From Labilibaculum euxinicum (GTDB taxonomy: Bacteria; Bacteroidota; Bacteroidia; Bacteroidales; Marinifilaceae), in NCBI RefSeq assembly GCF_009795715.1, contig NZ_WTCR01000001.1, positions 248,001 through 312,000 of the forward strand: a stretch of 64,000 nucleotides of DNA, written 5' to 3'. The notes beneath the pieces were generated by a model. It was not told the origin of the DNA. It saw only the letters and a list, made by a program, of their open reading frames with translations, and searched no databases. Each line of letters opens with the position of its first letter. Position 1 is the first letter of the stretch. The position numbers and the translations under genes are program-made. Shown piece by piece: positions 8,951 to 18,537 of the stretch.

Positions 8951-10603
8951 ATGAATCGGAAACTGATAATTTTATTTGGACTCATCATTTCGATCGTATT
9001 TGCTTTTTCCTGCCAACCCAATAAAAAAACTGAAGAGAAAGAAAAATACGACTCTGTAATGAAACGGAAATTGGCAAACTATGTAAAAGTTCAACTCTCT
9101 GCCGATTTAAGCAATCTCACTGCAAATCAAATAAAACTATTTTCTCAATTAATAAGAGTATCAAATGAAATTGATGAAATTTATTGGTTGCAGGCATATG
9201 GTGATAAAAATCAACTTTTAAATAAGATTACTGATCCAGACATGAGGGAGTATGCAATGATCAATTATGGTCCATGGGATCGTTTAGATGGATTTGCTCC
9301 CTTCACCGATGATTTTCCTCCTCGTCCCTTAGGAATTGGTTTTTTTCCTGACGATATAACTCAGGAAGAATTCTTCTCTTTAAAAAATGACAATAAATAC
9401 AGCGCATACACAACATTAACCCGTACCGAAAATGGATTGCTAAAAGTGTTACCTTACCACATAGCTTATCAAAGTCACATAAATAATGCTGTTTCAGCCT
9501 TACAAAGTGCCGCAGAGCTCTGCGAAACTAAAGATTTTAAGGAATACCTTTTGCAACGTGCTGAAGATTTACTTTCAGATAATTTCGAGAAAAGTGATCA
9601 TTTGTGGATGAATCTGAAAACCAATCCAATTGATTTTATTGCAGGACCTATTTCTAATACTGAAGATCATTTTATCTGGACAAAATATTCCTACGGCGCA
9701 TTTATTTTGTTAAGAAATATACAATGGACCAAGGATGTTGAGAAATACTCTTTACTACTTCCTTATTTACAAAAAAGCCTTCCTGTTTCTGATGAATATA
9801 AAAATGAAACACCCTCCGAATCGGCAGAAATAGTAATTTATGATGTTTTATACAATTCGGGTTATTGTAATGCTGGTAATAAACTAATTGGGTTGAACCT
9901 TCCTATTGGCAACAGTATAACTACCAGTGCTAAAAAATTACATTTCAAGAATGTAATGCAAGCCAAATTTGAACAAATTCTTCAACCGATCACGAATTTA
10001 GTTATCGAAGAAAAACAGCGCAAGCATGTTTCATTTAAGTCATTTTTTTTAAACACAATTTTTTATGAAATAAGTGATGGACTTGGAATCTCACAAACTA
10101 TAAATGGGAAAGGAAGCGTAAAAGAAGCTTTAAAAGAACATTACAATGTAATAAATGAAGTGAAAAATGATGTGCTTCGAATGTTTTTTCTTGGACAACT
10201 AACTGATATGGGGCAAATTGAGGATGTTGAACTAATGGATAATTACGTTACCTATATGGCTGATGTATTTAGATCTATTCGTTTTGGAGTGAAGGATTCG
10301 CAAGGGGTTGCCAATATGATTCGATTTTACTATTTCGAAGAAAATGAGGCCTTTAAATACAACCCAAAGAGTGGCACTTACAAGGTTAATTTTTACAAAA
10401 TGAAAAAGGCCATAGAATCATTATCAAAATTAGTTCTTGAAATAGAAGGAAATGGTGATTATGAAACAGCTGATCAGCTAATTAAAACAAAGGGGTTTAT
10501 TCATAATGAACTATTACAAGACTTATATCGAATTCAAAGGGCTAAAGTTCCTAAAGATCTCGTTTACGATCAGGGTGAAAAAGTTATTATTTCGAGTAAT
10601 TAA
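8951..10603 (+). CDS. Lipoprotein related to M49 (dipeptidyl-peptidase III-like) hydrolases, zinc motif degraded
   Basis: The 550-residue protein has a lipoprotein signal (VFAFSC, Cys21). The body resembles the M49-like zinc hydrolases of Bacteroidota: AYGDKNQLL, INYGPWDRL, DDFPPRPLGIGFFP, then a late NGKGSVKEALKEHYNVINEVKNDVL. In relatives the zinc motif HExxHxLG precedes NGKGT/S. Here that position reads Y372-E-I-S-D376-GLG, so both metal His are lost while E373 and the later E403/D407 remain. The protein is therefore probably not a working zinc peptidase, or binds metal otherwise. The reading frame is intact over the full length, so it is likely expressed, attached to a membrane facing the periplasm. 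Confidence 0.8.
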   Translation: MNRKLIILFGLIISIVFAFSCQPNKKTEEKEKYDSVMKRKLANYVKVQLSADLSNLTANQIKLFSQLIRVSNEIDEIYWLQAYGDKNQLLNKITDPDMREYAMINYGPWDRLDGFAPFTDDFPPRPLGIGFFPDDITQEEFFSLKNDNKYSAYTTLTRTENGLLKVLPYHIAYQSHINNAVSALQSAAELCETKDFKEYLLQRAEDLLSDNFEKSDHLWMNLKTNPIDFIAGPISNTEDHFIWTKYSYGAFILLRNIQWTKDVEKYSLLLPYLQKSLPVSDEYKNETPSESAEIVIYDVLYNSGYCNAGNKLIGLNLPIGNSITTSAKKLHFKNVMQAKFEQILQPITNLVIEEKQRKHVSFKSFFLNTIFYEISDGLGISQTINGKGSVKEALKEHYNVINEVKNDVLRMFFLGQLTDMGQIEDVELMDNYVTYMADVFRSIRFGVKDSQGVANMIRFYYFEENEAFKYNPKSGTYKVNFYKMKKAIESLSKLVLEIEGNGDYETADQLIKTKGFIHNELLQDLYRIQRAKVPKDLVYDQGEKVIISSN

Positions 10604-10620
10604 TTCTCATTTTTAATAAA

Positions 10621-10650
10621 AAAAAAGGCATCATAAAGATGCCTTTTTTT
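10621..10650 (+). terminator. Terminator after the M49-like lipoprotein gene
   Basis: GGCATC/GATGCC with flanking A-run and T-run forms a 12-bp stem (10621-10632 and 10638-10649) around ATAAA. It separates the lipoprotein gene from the TonB receptor gene. Confidence 0.92.
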
Positions 10651-10721
10651 ATTTCCATTCCGCAGATGAAATATTTATCATATATTTGAATTCTAAACTA
10701 AATTCTGAAAATCATACACAA

Positions 10722-13115
10722 ATGATCCGTCTATTTCTTTGTATAATTATTTCACTTCTCTACAACATGAGCACATTTGCTCAAATAGTTAAACTTACCG
10801 ATTCGAAAACTCACAAACCAATAGAAAATGTATACATATTTGATTCGGAAAAATCAATAATAACAAACAACATGGGAGAAGCAAGCTTGGCTGGCTTCTC
10901 AAAAAACAAACTTATTCACTTTCAACATCCTTCTTATAAAAATCTTCAGTTTACTTTTTCAGAAATAGAAAATAAATTATTTATTATCTCCTTACAATCC
11001 AACATATTCCCAATATCCGAGGTCGTGGTATCTGCTAATAAATGGGAAGAGAATAGTAATGAGATACCAATAAAGGTGATACAAATAAACAAAGACCAGA
11101 TAAAACAAAGTACATCTCAAACCAGTGCAGATTTATTAAAGGAATGTAATCAGGTTTATATTCAAAAAAGCCAATTAGGAGGAGGCAGTCCAATGATCAG
11201 AGGATTTGCAGCCAACAGAGTTCTCATTGTATTGGATGGTATCCGTCTCAACAATGCCATTTACAGAAGTGGTAACCTTCAAAATGTACTCAATATTGAT
11301 CCAAACAGTCTTGAATCGGCTGAAGTAATTTTGGGACCAGGCTCTATTATTTATGGAAGTGATGCAATTGGCGGCGTAATGGATTTTCACACGATTAAAC
11401 CGCGTCTTTCAACTTCTGAAGTCCCCAATATTAACTTCTCGTTCAAATCCAGATATTCATCTGCTAATAATGAAGTAATGAATCATGGCAAATACAATTT
11501 TGGGACTTCCAAATTGAGTTTAGCAGGTAGTGTTAGCTATTCTGATTTCTCGGATCTAAAAATGGGAAAACACGGTCCGGATGATTACATGCGACCTCAA
11601 TATGTTATCAGCAGAAATGGCACAGATGAAATAATCCAAAATCCAAATCCTGAAAATCAAAAACACAGTGGCTATTCCCAGATCAATGTATTGCAAAAAA
11701 TACGTTTCAAAGCTTCAGAAACAATGGATTTTCAATACAATTTTCAACATTCCGAAACATCAAACATTCCGAGATACGACCGATTAATACAATATTCAGG
11801 TGGTCAGTTAAAATATGCTGAATGGTATTACGGCCCTCAAAAACTTCAATTGCATTCTTTAAAAATTAATAATTCCAAACCAACATTTCTATATAATTCT
11901 TTTAAAGTAATAGCTGGATATCAAAACTATCAGGAAAGTAGAAATAGTAGGAAATTCAATTCTTCAACACTGACTAACAGAGAAGAGAATCTTAAAATAT
12001 ATTCAGTAAATGCTGATGCTGAAAAGCAAATAAATTCGTCCTCTCAATTGTTTTATGGGAGTGAATGGACTCACAACCGATTAAATTCTTACGGAAATAA
12101 CACGAATATTTTTTCCAATGAAAAGTTAGAAACATCAAGTCGTTACCCTGATAATTCCAAGTATACCAGTTTGGCATTCTACTCCAACTTAAAATGGAAA
12201 TTAAACTCAAAATGGATACTAAATACAGGAATACGATATTCTCATGTTTGGATAACATCTAATCTGGACAATCGCTTTTACAATTTTCCTTTCGATAACT
12301 TAAATCTTTCCTCTGGTGCAGTAAATGGTGGTATCGGTATAAGTCATTTATCCAATAAAGGATGGTCGCTCAAAATAAATGCTACATCAGGATTCAGAAC
12401 TCCAAATATTGATGATGTTGCAAAAGTGTTTGATTCGGAACCAGGAAAAGTTGTTGTTCCGAACAAGAATTTAAAACCTGAAACAGTATATAATTTTGAA
12501 GTAAACCTGAGCAAAAATTTTTTCAACACCTTGTTCCTTGACTTAAATGGATTCTACTCCTTCTTAGATAAGGCCATGGTTAGGAAAGAATTTTCGTACA
12601 ACGGACAAACTAATCTAATTTATGACGGCGAGGAAAGCTCAATTCAAGCCATCGTAAATGCAGATAATGCAAAGATATGGGGAGGTAACTTCAGCGCAAT
12701 TTTGAAGTTAACTGATCATTTTTCAGCCAATACAAGTTTTACGATTACAAAAGGGAAATACAAAGATGGCACCCCTGTACGACATGTTCCTCCATTATTT
12801 GGAAATACGTCGTTAACCTATAATTCGAAACACTTAACATCAAAACTAAGCCTTGAATTTAATGATGAAATCAGCTATAAGAATCTTGCTGATACAGAAA
12901 GAGACAAAGCCTATTTGTATGCAAAAGACAAAAATGGAATGCCCTACTCCCCTTCCTGGATGATTGTAAGCTTTAACAATGAAATTAGAATAAGCAAAAA
13001 GCTTATTGCTAATATAAGTGTGGAAAACATCTTAAATAAGCGATACCGACCTTATTCATCTGGAATTAGTGCTAGTAGCAGGAATTTTATATTGGGGCTT
13101 TCTTATGGGCTTTAA
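10722..13115 (+). CDS. TonB-dependent outer-membrane receptor, probable haem/haemoprotein type
   Basis: From the ATG at 10722 the protein has 797 residues. An upstream TTG frame exists, but the ATG starts directly at a signal peptide (MIRLFLCIIISLLY...FAQ). A carboxypeptidase-like regulatory domain follows (about 20-95), then the plug (TSADLLKE, GGGSPMIRGFAANRVLIVLDGIRLN, GPGSIIYGSDAIGGV) and the 22-strand barrel. GFRTPN followed by VVPNKNLKPE resembles the FRAP/NPNL region of haem and haemoglobin receptors such as HmuR, which suggests haem as substrate. No HmuY-like partner is adjacent. The last residues lack a terminal Phe. Confidence 0.87.
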   Translation: MIRLFLCIIISLLYNMSTFAQIVKLTDSKTHKPIENVYIFDSEKSIITNNMGEASLAGFSKNKLIHFQHPSYKNLQFTFSEIENKLFIISLQSNIFPISEVVVSANKWEENSNEIPIKVIQINKDQIKQSTSQTSADLLKECNQVYIQKSQLGGGSPMIRGFAANRVLIVLDGIRLNNAIYRSGNLQNVLNIDPNSLESAEVILGPGSIIYGSDAIGGVMDFHTIKPRLSTSEVPNINFSFKSRYSSANNEVMNHGKYNFGTSKLSLAGSVSYSDFSDLKMGKHGPDDYMRPQYVISRNGTDEIIQNPNPENQKHSGYSQINVLQKIRFKASETMDFQYNFQHSETSNIPRYDRLIQYSGGQLKYAEWYYGPQKLQLHSLKINNSKPTFLYNSFKVIAGYQNYQESRNSRKFNSSTLTNREENLKIYSVNADAEKQINSSSQLFYGSEWTHNRLNSYGNNTNIFSNEKLETSSRYPDNSKYTSLAFYSNLKWKLNSKWILNTGIRYSHVWITSNLDNRFYNFPFDNLNLSSGAVNGGIGISHLSNKGWSLKINATSGFRTPNIDDVAKVFDSEPGKVVVPNKNLKPETVYNFEVNLSKNFFNTLFLDLNGFYSFLDKAMVRKEFSYNGQTNLIYDGEESSIQAIVNADNAKIWGGNFSAILKLTDHFSANTSFTITKGKYKDGTPVRHVPPLFGNTSLTYNSKHLTSKLSLEFNDEISYKNLADTERDKAYLYAKDKNGMPYSPSWMIVSFNNEIRISKKLIANISVENILNKRYRPYSSGISASSRNFILGLSYGL

Positions 13116-13308
13116 AATAGCAATAGTCAATTACAATTATCTCAATATCTACAACACAGTAATCATCTATACCTCTCAATAATTGACATGAGTAAATCAA
13201 AATACATGACTAGATTACTTCCAATACAACAACATAATTTTAGCTCGAATTAAAAATTATTATCACAATTTCTAATTCTTACAACAACCACTATTTTCGG
13301 TATTAATC

Positions 13309-13336
13309 AAAAAAAAAGCCGAACAAAAGTCCGGCT
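13309..13336 (-). terminator. Terminator of the SusC/SusD operon
   Basis: On the minus strand AGCCGGAC/GTTCGGCT pairs (one G-U) around a 4-base loop and is followed by nine T residues, 23 bases after the susD stop. Confidence 0.9.
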
Positions 13337-13358
13337 CCTTCAATATTTTAAATTTTAT

Positions 13359-14825
13359 TTAATTTACGTCAAACCAAAGTTTAGTCGTTGCTTTATCACC
13401 ACCAATAGCTGCAGCCGCGGCAGTATAGCTATCAATATTCTTATCATTCTCATCATAAGGATATGGGTAACGAACAGGAATATCACCATAATTTAATTCC
13501 TCAGGTACATTTAACACAGGAAAATCCAATCTTCTCCATTCAGCCCAACCTTCTACACCTCTGTTATACATTGCTAACCATTTCTGGGTACCAATTTTCT
13601 GTTTCCATGTACCAGCAGCAGTCGAATAAGCAACAGATGGTTGAGCTAAGTATGCAGTAGCATCCGCAACAGTACCTCCATAATAAAGAATACTAGCAGT
13701 AACACCTTTGTTGTAATGCTCTTCTGCAGTACCACCAACAGAATAACCTCTTTCAACAGCTTCAGCTAAGAAAAATTCCATTTCTGAATAATCTGCTAAA
13801 ACCACCTCTAAAGTAGGCTCAAAGAACATTGGAGTAAAGTGTGAAAAACTAGCATAAGCACCACCGGCAGTTAAACCATAAGTCAAACCTTTATATTCAC
13901 CACCAACTTGAGTAAACCATAAGGCACGTCTAGGATCATTCAAGTTATTCATGATATCAATCAATGTATTAGAAGGAACATAATCCGAACGATTATCAAT
14001 AAAATAACCCTGATAAATTGTGTTCACATAAGGATCTGTTCCAATGTAAGCAAAGAAAGCTCCTTCTAAGTTAGCACTATAAATGCCATTCGAAGATGCT
14101 ATAGCAGCTTCAACTTTCGTTTTAGAATCAAAAGACGGCACATCGGCCATTCTCATAGCCATTCTAAGCTTCAACGAATTGCCCAAAGTTTTCCACTTAT
14201 CAATATCACCACTAAAAAGTAGATCTGAATCTCCAAAAGAATCAGCCTCATCAACAAACATGGCCAATGCTGCATCTAAACGAACAAAAAGATCTGCATA
14301 AATAGTTGCAGCATCATCATATTTAGGAAGAGTATTATCCAATCCCACCAAAGCCTCAGAATAAGGTACATCTCCAAATGTTTCAGTCAATACAGCATAA
14401 GTGTAAACAGTCATAATTTCGATAATCGCTTTCTGATTAGTAGCTATATCAGCAAGGCCACCAGTATATCCCGCAGCATCAATAATCATAGATGCTTCAT
14501 TAAGATCCATCAATACATCACGATACATCTCACCCCAGAAAGAATCTGGAATACCCCGATCCTGAAAATCATAACGACTTTCGTTAGTATAAGTAGTTTC
14601 CATCCAATACTGAGCCAATAAACGAGATATATTTCTGTTTACACTCATATTATCGTATTGCGCAACAAATTGTTGCTGAGCTGCTGTAAATAGTGTTCCT
14701 ACAGGAACCTCCGTAGCTCTCTTTGGATTGATGTTATCATCCAGCTCACATGAAGAGAACCCCACGCCCATCAATAGGACGCCAATCAATATATATTTTA
14801 TTTTTTTCATTTGGTCAATTTTCAT
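13359..14825 (-). CDS. SusD/RagB-family nutrient-binding lipoprotein
   Basis: The 488-residue protein has a lipoprotein signal ending in VGFSSC and the typical SusD helical TPR scaffold (LTETFGDVPYSEAL, LKLRMAMRMADV, YSEMEFFLAEAVERG, WAEWRRLDFP, RYPYPYDE). It sits on the outer surface of the outer membrane and delivers a polymer-derived ligand to its SusC partner, whose gene ends 8 bases upstream. A second ATG five codons in (14810) gives an equally good signal peptide. No glycosidase, protease or sensor gene is adjacent, so the ligand is unknown. It looks closer to the SusD-like group often linked to peptide or mixed substrates. Confidence 0.93.
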   Translation of the reverse strand: MKIDQMKKIKYILIGVLLMGVGFSSCELDDNINPKRATEVPVGTLFTAAQQQFVAQYDNMSVNRNISRLLAQYWMETTYTNESRYDFQDRGIPDSFWGEMYRDVLMDLNEASMIIDAAGYTGGLADIATNQKAIIEIMTVYTYAVLTETFGDVPYSEALVGLDNTLPKYDDAATIYADLFVRLDAALAMFVDEADSFGDSDLLFSGDIDKWKTLGNSLKLRMAMRMADVPSFDSKTKVEAAIASSNGIYSANLEGAFFAYIGTDPYVNTIYQGYFIDNRSDYVPSNTLIDIMNNLNDPRRALWFTQVGGEYKGLTYGLTAGGAYASFSHFTPMFFEPTLEVVLADYSEMEFFLAEAVERGYSVGGTAEEHYNKGVTASILYYGGTVADATAYLAQPSVAYSTAAGTWKQKIGTQKWLAMYNRGVEGWAEWRRLDFPVLNVPEELNYGDIPVRYPYPYDENDKNIDSYTAAAAAIGGDKATTKLWFDVN

Positions 14826-14833
14826 AAGTTAAT

Positions 14834-17800
14834 TTAGAATCCTAATGTAATGTTAAATCCATAAGATCTTGTTGTTGGGTAAGAAGAGTTGGCAATACCC
14901 TGCTTGTTACCAGAACTCTGACCAGTTTCAGGATCAAAACCAGGAGTATTCTTATGTAGAATTAATAAATTACGTCCAATTGCTGAAACTACAGCTTTGG
15001 TTAAGAATGTTTTACCAAGAATACTCTTAGGAAGAGAATATGATAACGCAACTTCTCTCAACTTAACGTATGAAGCATCATAAATGTATCTTGCAGTAGG
15101 AGTTCTTCCGTAATACTGATCTCCACCCCAAGAATCTGCTCTTGCAAAAGTAGTGTTTTGTGCTCCATCTGCGTATACTGCTTCGGCATGTAAAATACCA
15201 CCACCATCAGCTACTGCATCACGCTTAGGATTACCCAATGAATTTAAACCAGCAGTTTCTTTATACAAACCGGTAGCTAAACCATACTTACGATCAACAG
15301 AATAAACATCACCACCTTGTTGTACATCAATTAATGTACGAAGAGAAAACCCTTTGTAGCTAAATGTGTTAGTAATACCGGCATTCCAGTCTGGCTGAAT
15401 ATTACCAATAACTTCATCAGTCTCATCTGTTTTTAAATAGTATCCACTTGAACTAACTGTTTTTTTACCGTTAGTATAAACAAAGTCGGTGCCTTTTAGC
15501 ACACCATAAGGCTGTCCAACAGCTGCATTAAGAGTGATATCCCATGCTGAAGTAATCAAAACATTATTAACTCCTGCATACAAAGATTTAACCTCATTCT
15601 TATTCTTAGCCCAATTGATATTCATATCCCACGAGAAATCATTTGTTCTAATTGGAGATGCATTAATACCAAGTTCTATACCTTTATTCTCCACTTCACC
15701 AGAATTAACATATGCCTGAGAATAACCCGTAGCAAAAGAAACATTTACCGGCATAATCTGATCAAATGAATTTGCTTTATAAAGAGCAAGATCAAATCCA
15801 ATACGGCTATTAAAGAAATTTGCTTCTAAACCCACCTCGTAACTCTCAGTACTTTCTGATTTTAATTTAGGATTCTGAAGAGTACTATTTACTGAAAATG
15901 GAGCATTGTTACCCCAGTTCACATTCTTAGTATAAGTAGATTTTAAATTGTACGGTTGTGTATCATTACCAACTTCAGCATAATTAGCACGAAGTTTTGC
16001 AAATGACAAGAAACTTAAGTCTTTTAATCCACCAAGTTCTGAAAGTATTAAACTTGCAGAAACAGCAGGATAAAAATAACTGTTCTCATCTTCAGGAAGA
16101 GTAGAAGACTCATCAACACGAATAGATCCTTCTAAGTAAGCAAAGTTTTTATAACCAACAGAAAAATTAACATAAGCACTATTTATGTTGCTTTCGTAAA
16201 GATTTTCAGTAGGAGATGTTGCTACTGTAGAATTTGCAACAGTATACAATAAAGGAACAATTAAGCCTCCAGACGTTGAAGAGAAAATATCAGAACTTTC
16301 ATTATCTCTATTTGAGATACCTACAAGACCATTTAAGCTGAAATCATTAACTTGTTTTTTGAATTTCAACATTAAATCGGTATTCAATTCTCTAAAAGTT
16401 CTTCTGTAGTTTGAGAACTCAGATTGAGAATTACTATTAACAGCTATTCTTTCATTCTGCTCTTCACTATAATAATCCATAGAAGTTCTGAAAGTCAAAG
16501 AGAACATGTCATTAAATTTGTAATCTAATGAAGCATAACCAAAAAGTCTGTTTCTCTCATCATCCTCGTAATTCATGTAACGAGTCCAATAAGGATTGTT
16601 TGCATAAATAGGATCAAGATTTGTTGGACTTTTAGCATTCCATGTACGCTGATCACCATCAGGAGCCAGATAATTATTCTTCATTCTACCAAAATCAAGA
16701 TTGGTTTGGAACCACTGTGCAAAATTCTGCATTGGGTTATTATCATCATAACCTGTTCCATAACGACCTTTTCCTTTAGTATTCACAAAGTTACCACTAA
16801 ATTCAGCAGTTAATTTATCGTTTAATTCATAACTCGATCTAAATGAAAGACTATTCTTTTTAATCGAACTGTTTGGAAGAATACCTGTTTCATCAGAATT
16901 AGTATAAGCCAATCTAAAGTTATAACCTTCTTTACCACCTTCTAAAGCAACACTATTCACATACTTTATTCCTGTTTCAAAAAAATCATAAACTTTCGAT
17001 TTAGGAGCAACCCATGGACGCTCTTCACCATAATTATCTGCAGCAGGGTCTAAAGCATCCCAATGAACAACCATCAAGTTTGGATCAAACTTTGCACCCC
17101 ATGAAGCATCTTCCATTGTAGGAACAACTAATTGAACGCCATTCCCAAAATCTGCCTCATTAAAATAAGCATCCTCATCAGGTCCATAATAAGGACCATA
17201 ACCAGCACCATATTCATACTGATATTCTGGCATTGTCTCTTTATTAATAGTACTGAAAGTAATACCAGAGTTAACTGTTACACCAATACCTTTTCGACTC
17301 TTTCCTTTTTTTGTAGTAATTAAGATCACACCATTAGCTGCACGAGAACCGTACAAAGCTGTTGATGCAGCACCTTTCAAAACAGATACAGACTCAATAT
17401 CTTCAGGATTGATATCCGCAGCTGCATTTCCATAGTCATAACCACCCCAACCATCTGTCTGATCAGCATCATTAGTGTTACTATTATCAATAGGTACACC
17501 ATCTACTACAAATAAGGCCTGATTGTTTTGAGTAATTGAAGCAGAACCACGAATCACAATATTTGCAGAACCACCCATTGTATTTGCCTGACGAACTTGA
17601 ACACCAGCAACCTTACCTGAAAGGGAATTCACAATATTGGTTTCCTTAACTTCGCTCATGCTCTCGCCACTTACTTCTGTAACAGCATAACCAAGTGATT
17701 TTTTTTCACGAGTAACGCCTAATGCCGTAACGACAACTTCATCCATACCAATGGATTCAGTTTCCATTACAACGTTAATGACAGTTTTGTCACCAACTTT

Positions 17801-18049
17801 AATTTCCTGGGTAACCATACCAACAAAACTAATCAACAATACATCTGTTGATTTAGCTTCCAAGGAATATCGTCCGTCAATATCAGTACTGGCACCAATT
17901 GTAGTACCTTTTAAAACAACGGATACTCCGGGCATGCCCAGACCATCTTCAGCACTGGTAATAATACCAGAAATCTGCTTGCTTTGCGCATTTACTAATT
18001 GCATTCCCATAAAAATGAGTAATGCAAATAGTCCAATCATTTTTTTCAT
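14834..18049 (-). CDS. SusC/RagA-family TonB-linked outer-membrane transporter
   Basis: The 1071-residue protein has a signal peptide (1-21), a carboxypeptidase-like regulatory domain (about 24-110, ending MDEVVVTALG), the plug with SITQNNQALFVVDGVPIDN and VLKGAASTALYGSRAANGVILITTKKGK, and a long barrel ending in LGF. It imports the ligand captured by the adjacent SusD protein, driven by TonB. ALGVTREKKSLGYAV at the plug entry is the typical SusC signature. A good Bacteroidota promoter and two palindromes lie upstream. Confidence 0.95.
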   Translation of the reverse strand: MKKMIGLFALLIFMGMQLVNAQSKQISGIITSAEDGLGMPGVSVVLKGTTIGASTDIDGRYSLEAKSTDVLLISFVGMVTQEIKVGDKTVINVVMETESIGMDEVVVTALGVTREKKSLGYAVTEVSGESMSEVKETNIVNSLSGKVAGVQVRQANTMGGSANIVIRGSASITQNNQALFVVDGVPIDNSNTNDADQTDGWGGYDYGNAAADINPEDIESVSVLKGAASTALYGSRAANGVILITTKKGKSRKGIGVTVNSGITFSTINKETMPEYQYEYGAGYGPYYGPDEDAYFNEADFGNGVQLVVPTMEDASWGAKFDPNLMVVHWDALDPAADNYGEERPWVAPKSKVYDFFETGIKYVNSVALEGGKEGYNFRLAYTNSDETGILPNSSIKKNSLSFRSSYELNDKLTAEFSGNFVNTKGKGRYGTGYDDNNPMQNFAQWFQTNLDFGRMKNNYLAPDGDQRTWNAKSPTNLDPIYANNPYWTRYMNYEDDERNRLFGYASLDYKFNDMFSLTFRTSMDYYSEEQNERIAVNSNSQSEFSNYRRTFRELNTDLMLKFKKQVNDFSLNGLVGISNRDNESSDIFSSTSGGLIVPLLYTVANSTVATSPTENLYESNINSAYVNFSVGYKNFAYLEGSIRVDESSTLPEDENSYFYPAVSASLILSELGGLKDLSFLSFAKLRANYAEVGNDTQPYNLKSTYTKNVNWGNNAPFSVNSTLQNPKLKSESTESYEVGLEANFFNSRIGFDLALYKANSFDQIMPVNVSFATGYSQAYVNSGEVENKGIELGINASPIRTNDFSWDMNINWAKNKNEVKSLYAGVNNVLITSAWDITLNAAVGQPYGVLKGTDFVYTNGKKTVSSSGYYLKTDETDEVIGNIQPDWNAGITNTFSYKGFSLRTLIDVQQGGDVYSVDRKYGLATGLYKETAGLNSLGNPKRDAVADGGGILHAEAVYADGAQNTTFARADSWGGDQYYGRTPTARYIYDASYVKLREVALSYSLPKSILGKTFLTKAVVSAIGRNLLILHKNTPGFDPETGQSSGNKQGIANSSYPTTRSYGFNITLGF

Positions 18050-18112
18050 AAAAAAACTTTTTAGTTAGTAATTAAGTAAAGATGCAAAATGGTTAATGGT
18101 AATTCTAGATCC

Positions 18113-18143
18113 TAAAAATAGCATTAAAAAAGCTTTTAACAAA
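18113..18143 (-). promoter_or_regulatory. susC promoter (-33/-7)
   Basis: On the minus strand TTTG (18140-18143) is followed after 19 bases by TATTTTTA (18113-18120), one mismatch from TAnnTTTG. The predicted start near 18108 leaves about 59 bases of leader. Confidence 0.55.
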
Positions 18144-18161
18144 AATTAACACACTTTTAAC

Positions 18162-18188
18162 ACTTGATCAAGTTATGACTTATGTCAT
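18162..18188. promoter_or_regulatory. Two adjacent palindromes upstream of susC
   Basis: ACTTGATCAAGT (18162-18173) and ATGACTTATGTCAT (18175-18188, a 5-bp arm each side of TTAT) are both perfect dyads. They centre about 60 and 74 bases upstream of the predicted susC start, where CRP/FNR-type activators often bind. Confidence 0.45.
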
Positions 18189-18512
18189 GTTTTAATGTGT
18201 TTCTCGGGGAGTTACGTAAATAATTCAATTGGAAGTGTTGTCTATTTACTTTTAAAAATCAACACTATAGCTTATAAAAAAAGGATACAACATATTAAAT
18301 TCAAAAAAAATAAAAAAAATATGTTTTTTTTTGAAAACAACATGATAAACTCAAAATTTTAGCCGACACCCCCAAAATATAACAATCAACCTGATTAAAA
18401 ACACACATAAACCACACATGGTGTCATATCAGATGAAGGGGTATTAAAAAAAACATAAAATGTGCATTCTCGAAAAATTGAATGACATTCCTCAACAAAA
18501 TTCATAATTTGC

Positions 18513-18520
18513 TACATTTG
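18513..18520 (+). promoter_or_regulatory. -7 box, candidate pepD promoter
   Basis: TACATTTG matches TAnnTTTG and lies 17 bases before the pepD ATG. No -33 match is seen. Confidence 0.5.
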
Positions 18521-18537
18521 GTGAAAAATTAAACAAC

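Larger units (their letters stand above)
18050..18537. other. Divergent regulatory region between susC and pepD
   Basis: No open frame is recognised. It contains the susC promoter (18113-18143), two adjacent palindromes (18162-18188), an A-tract/T-tract block (about 18300-18333) that could fold into an A:T hairpin or bend DNA, and the pepD -7 box (18513-18520). Confidence 0.6.

Noticed and set aside
10686-10721. TTG start adding 12 residues to the TonB receptor
   Set aside because: The ATG at 10722 opens directly into a signal peptide; the added residues would precede it and have no similarity.
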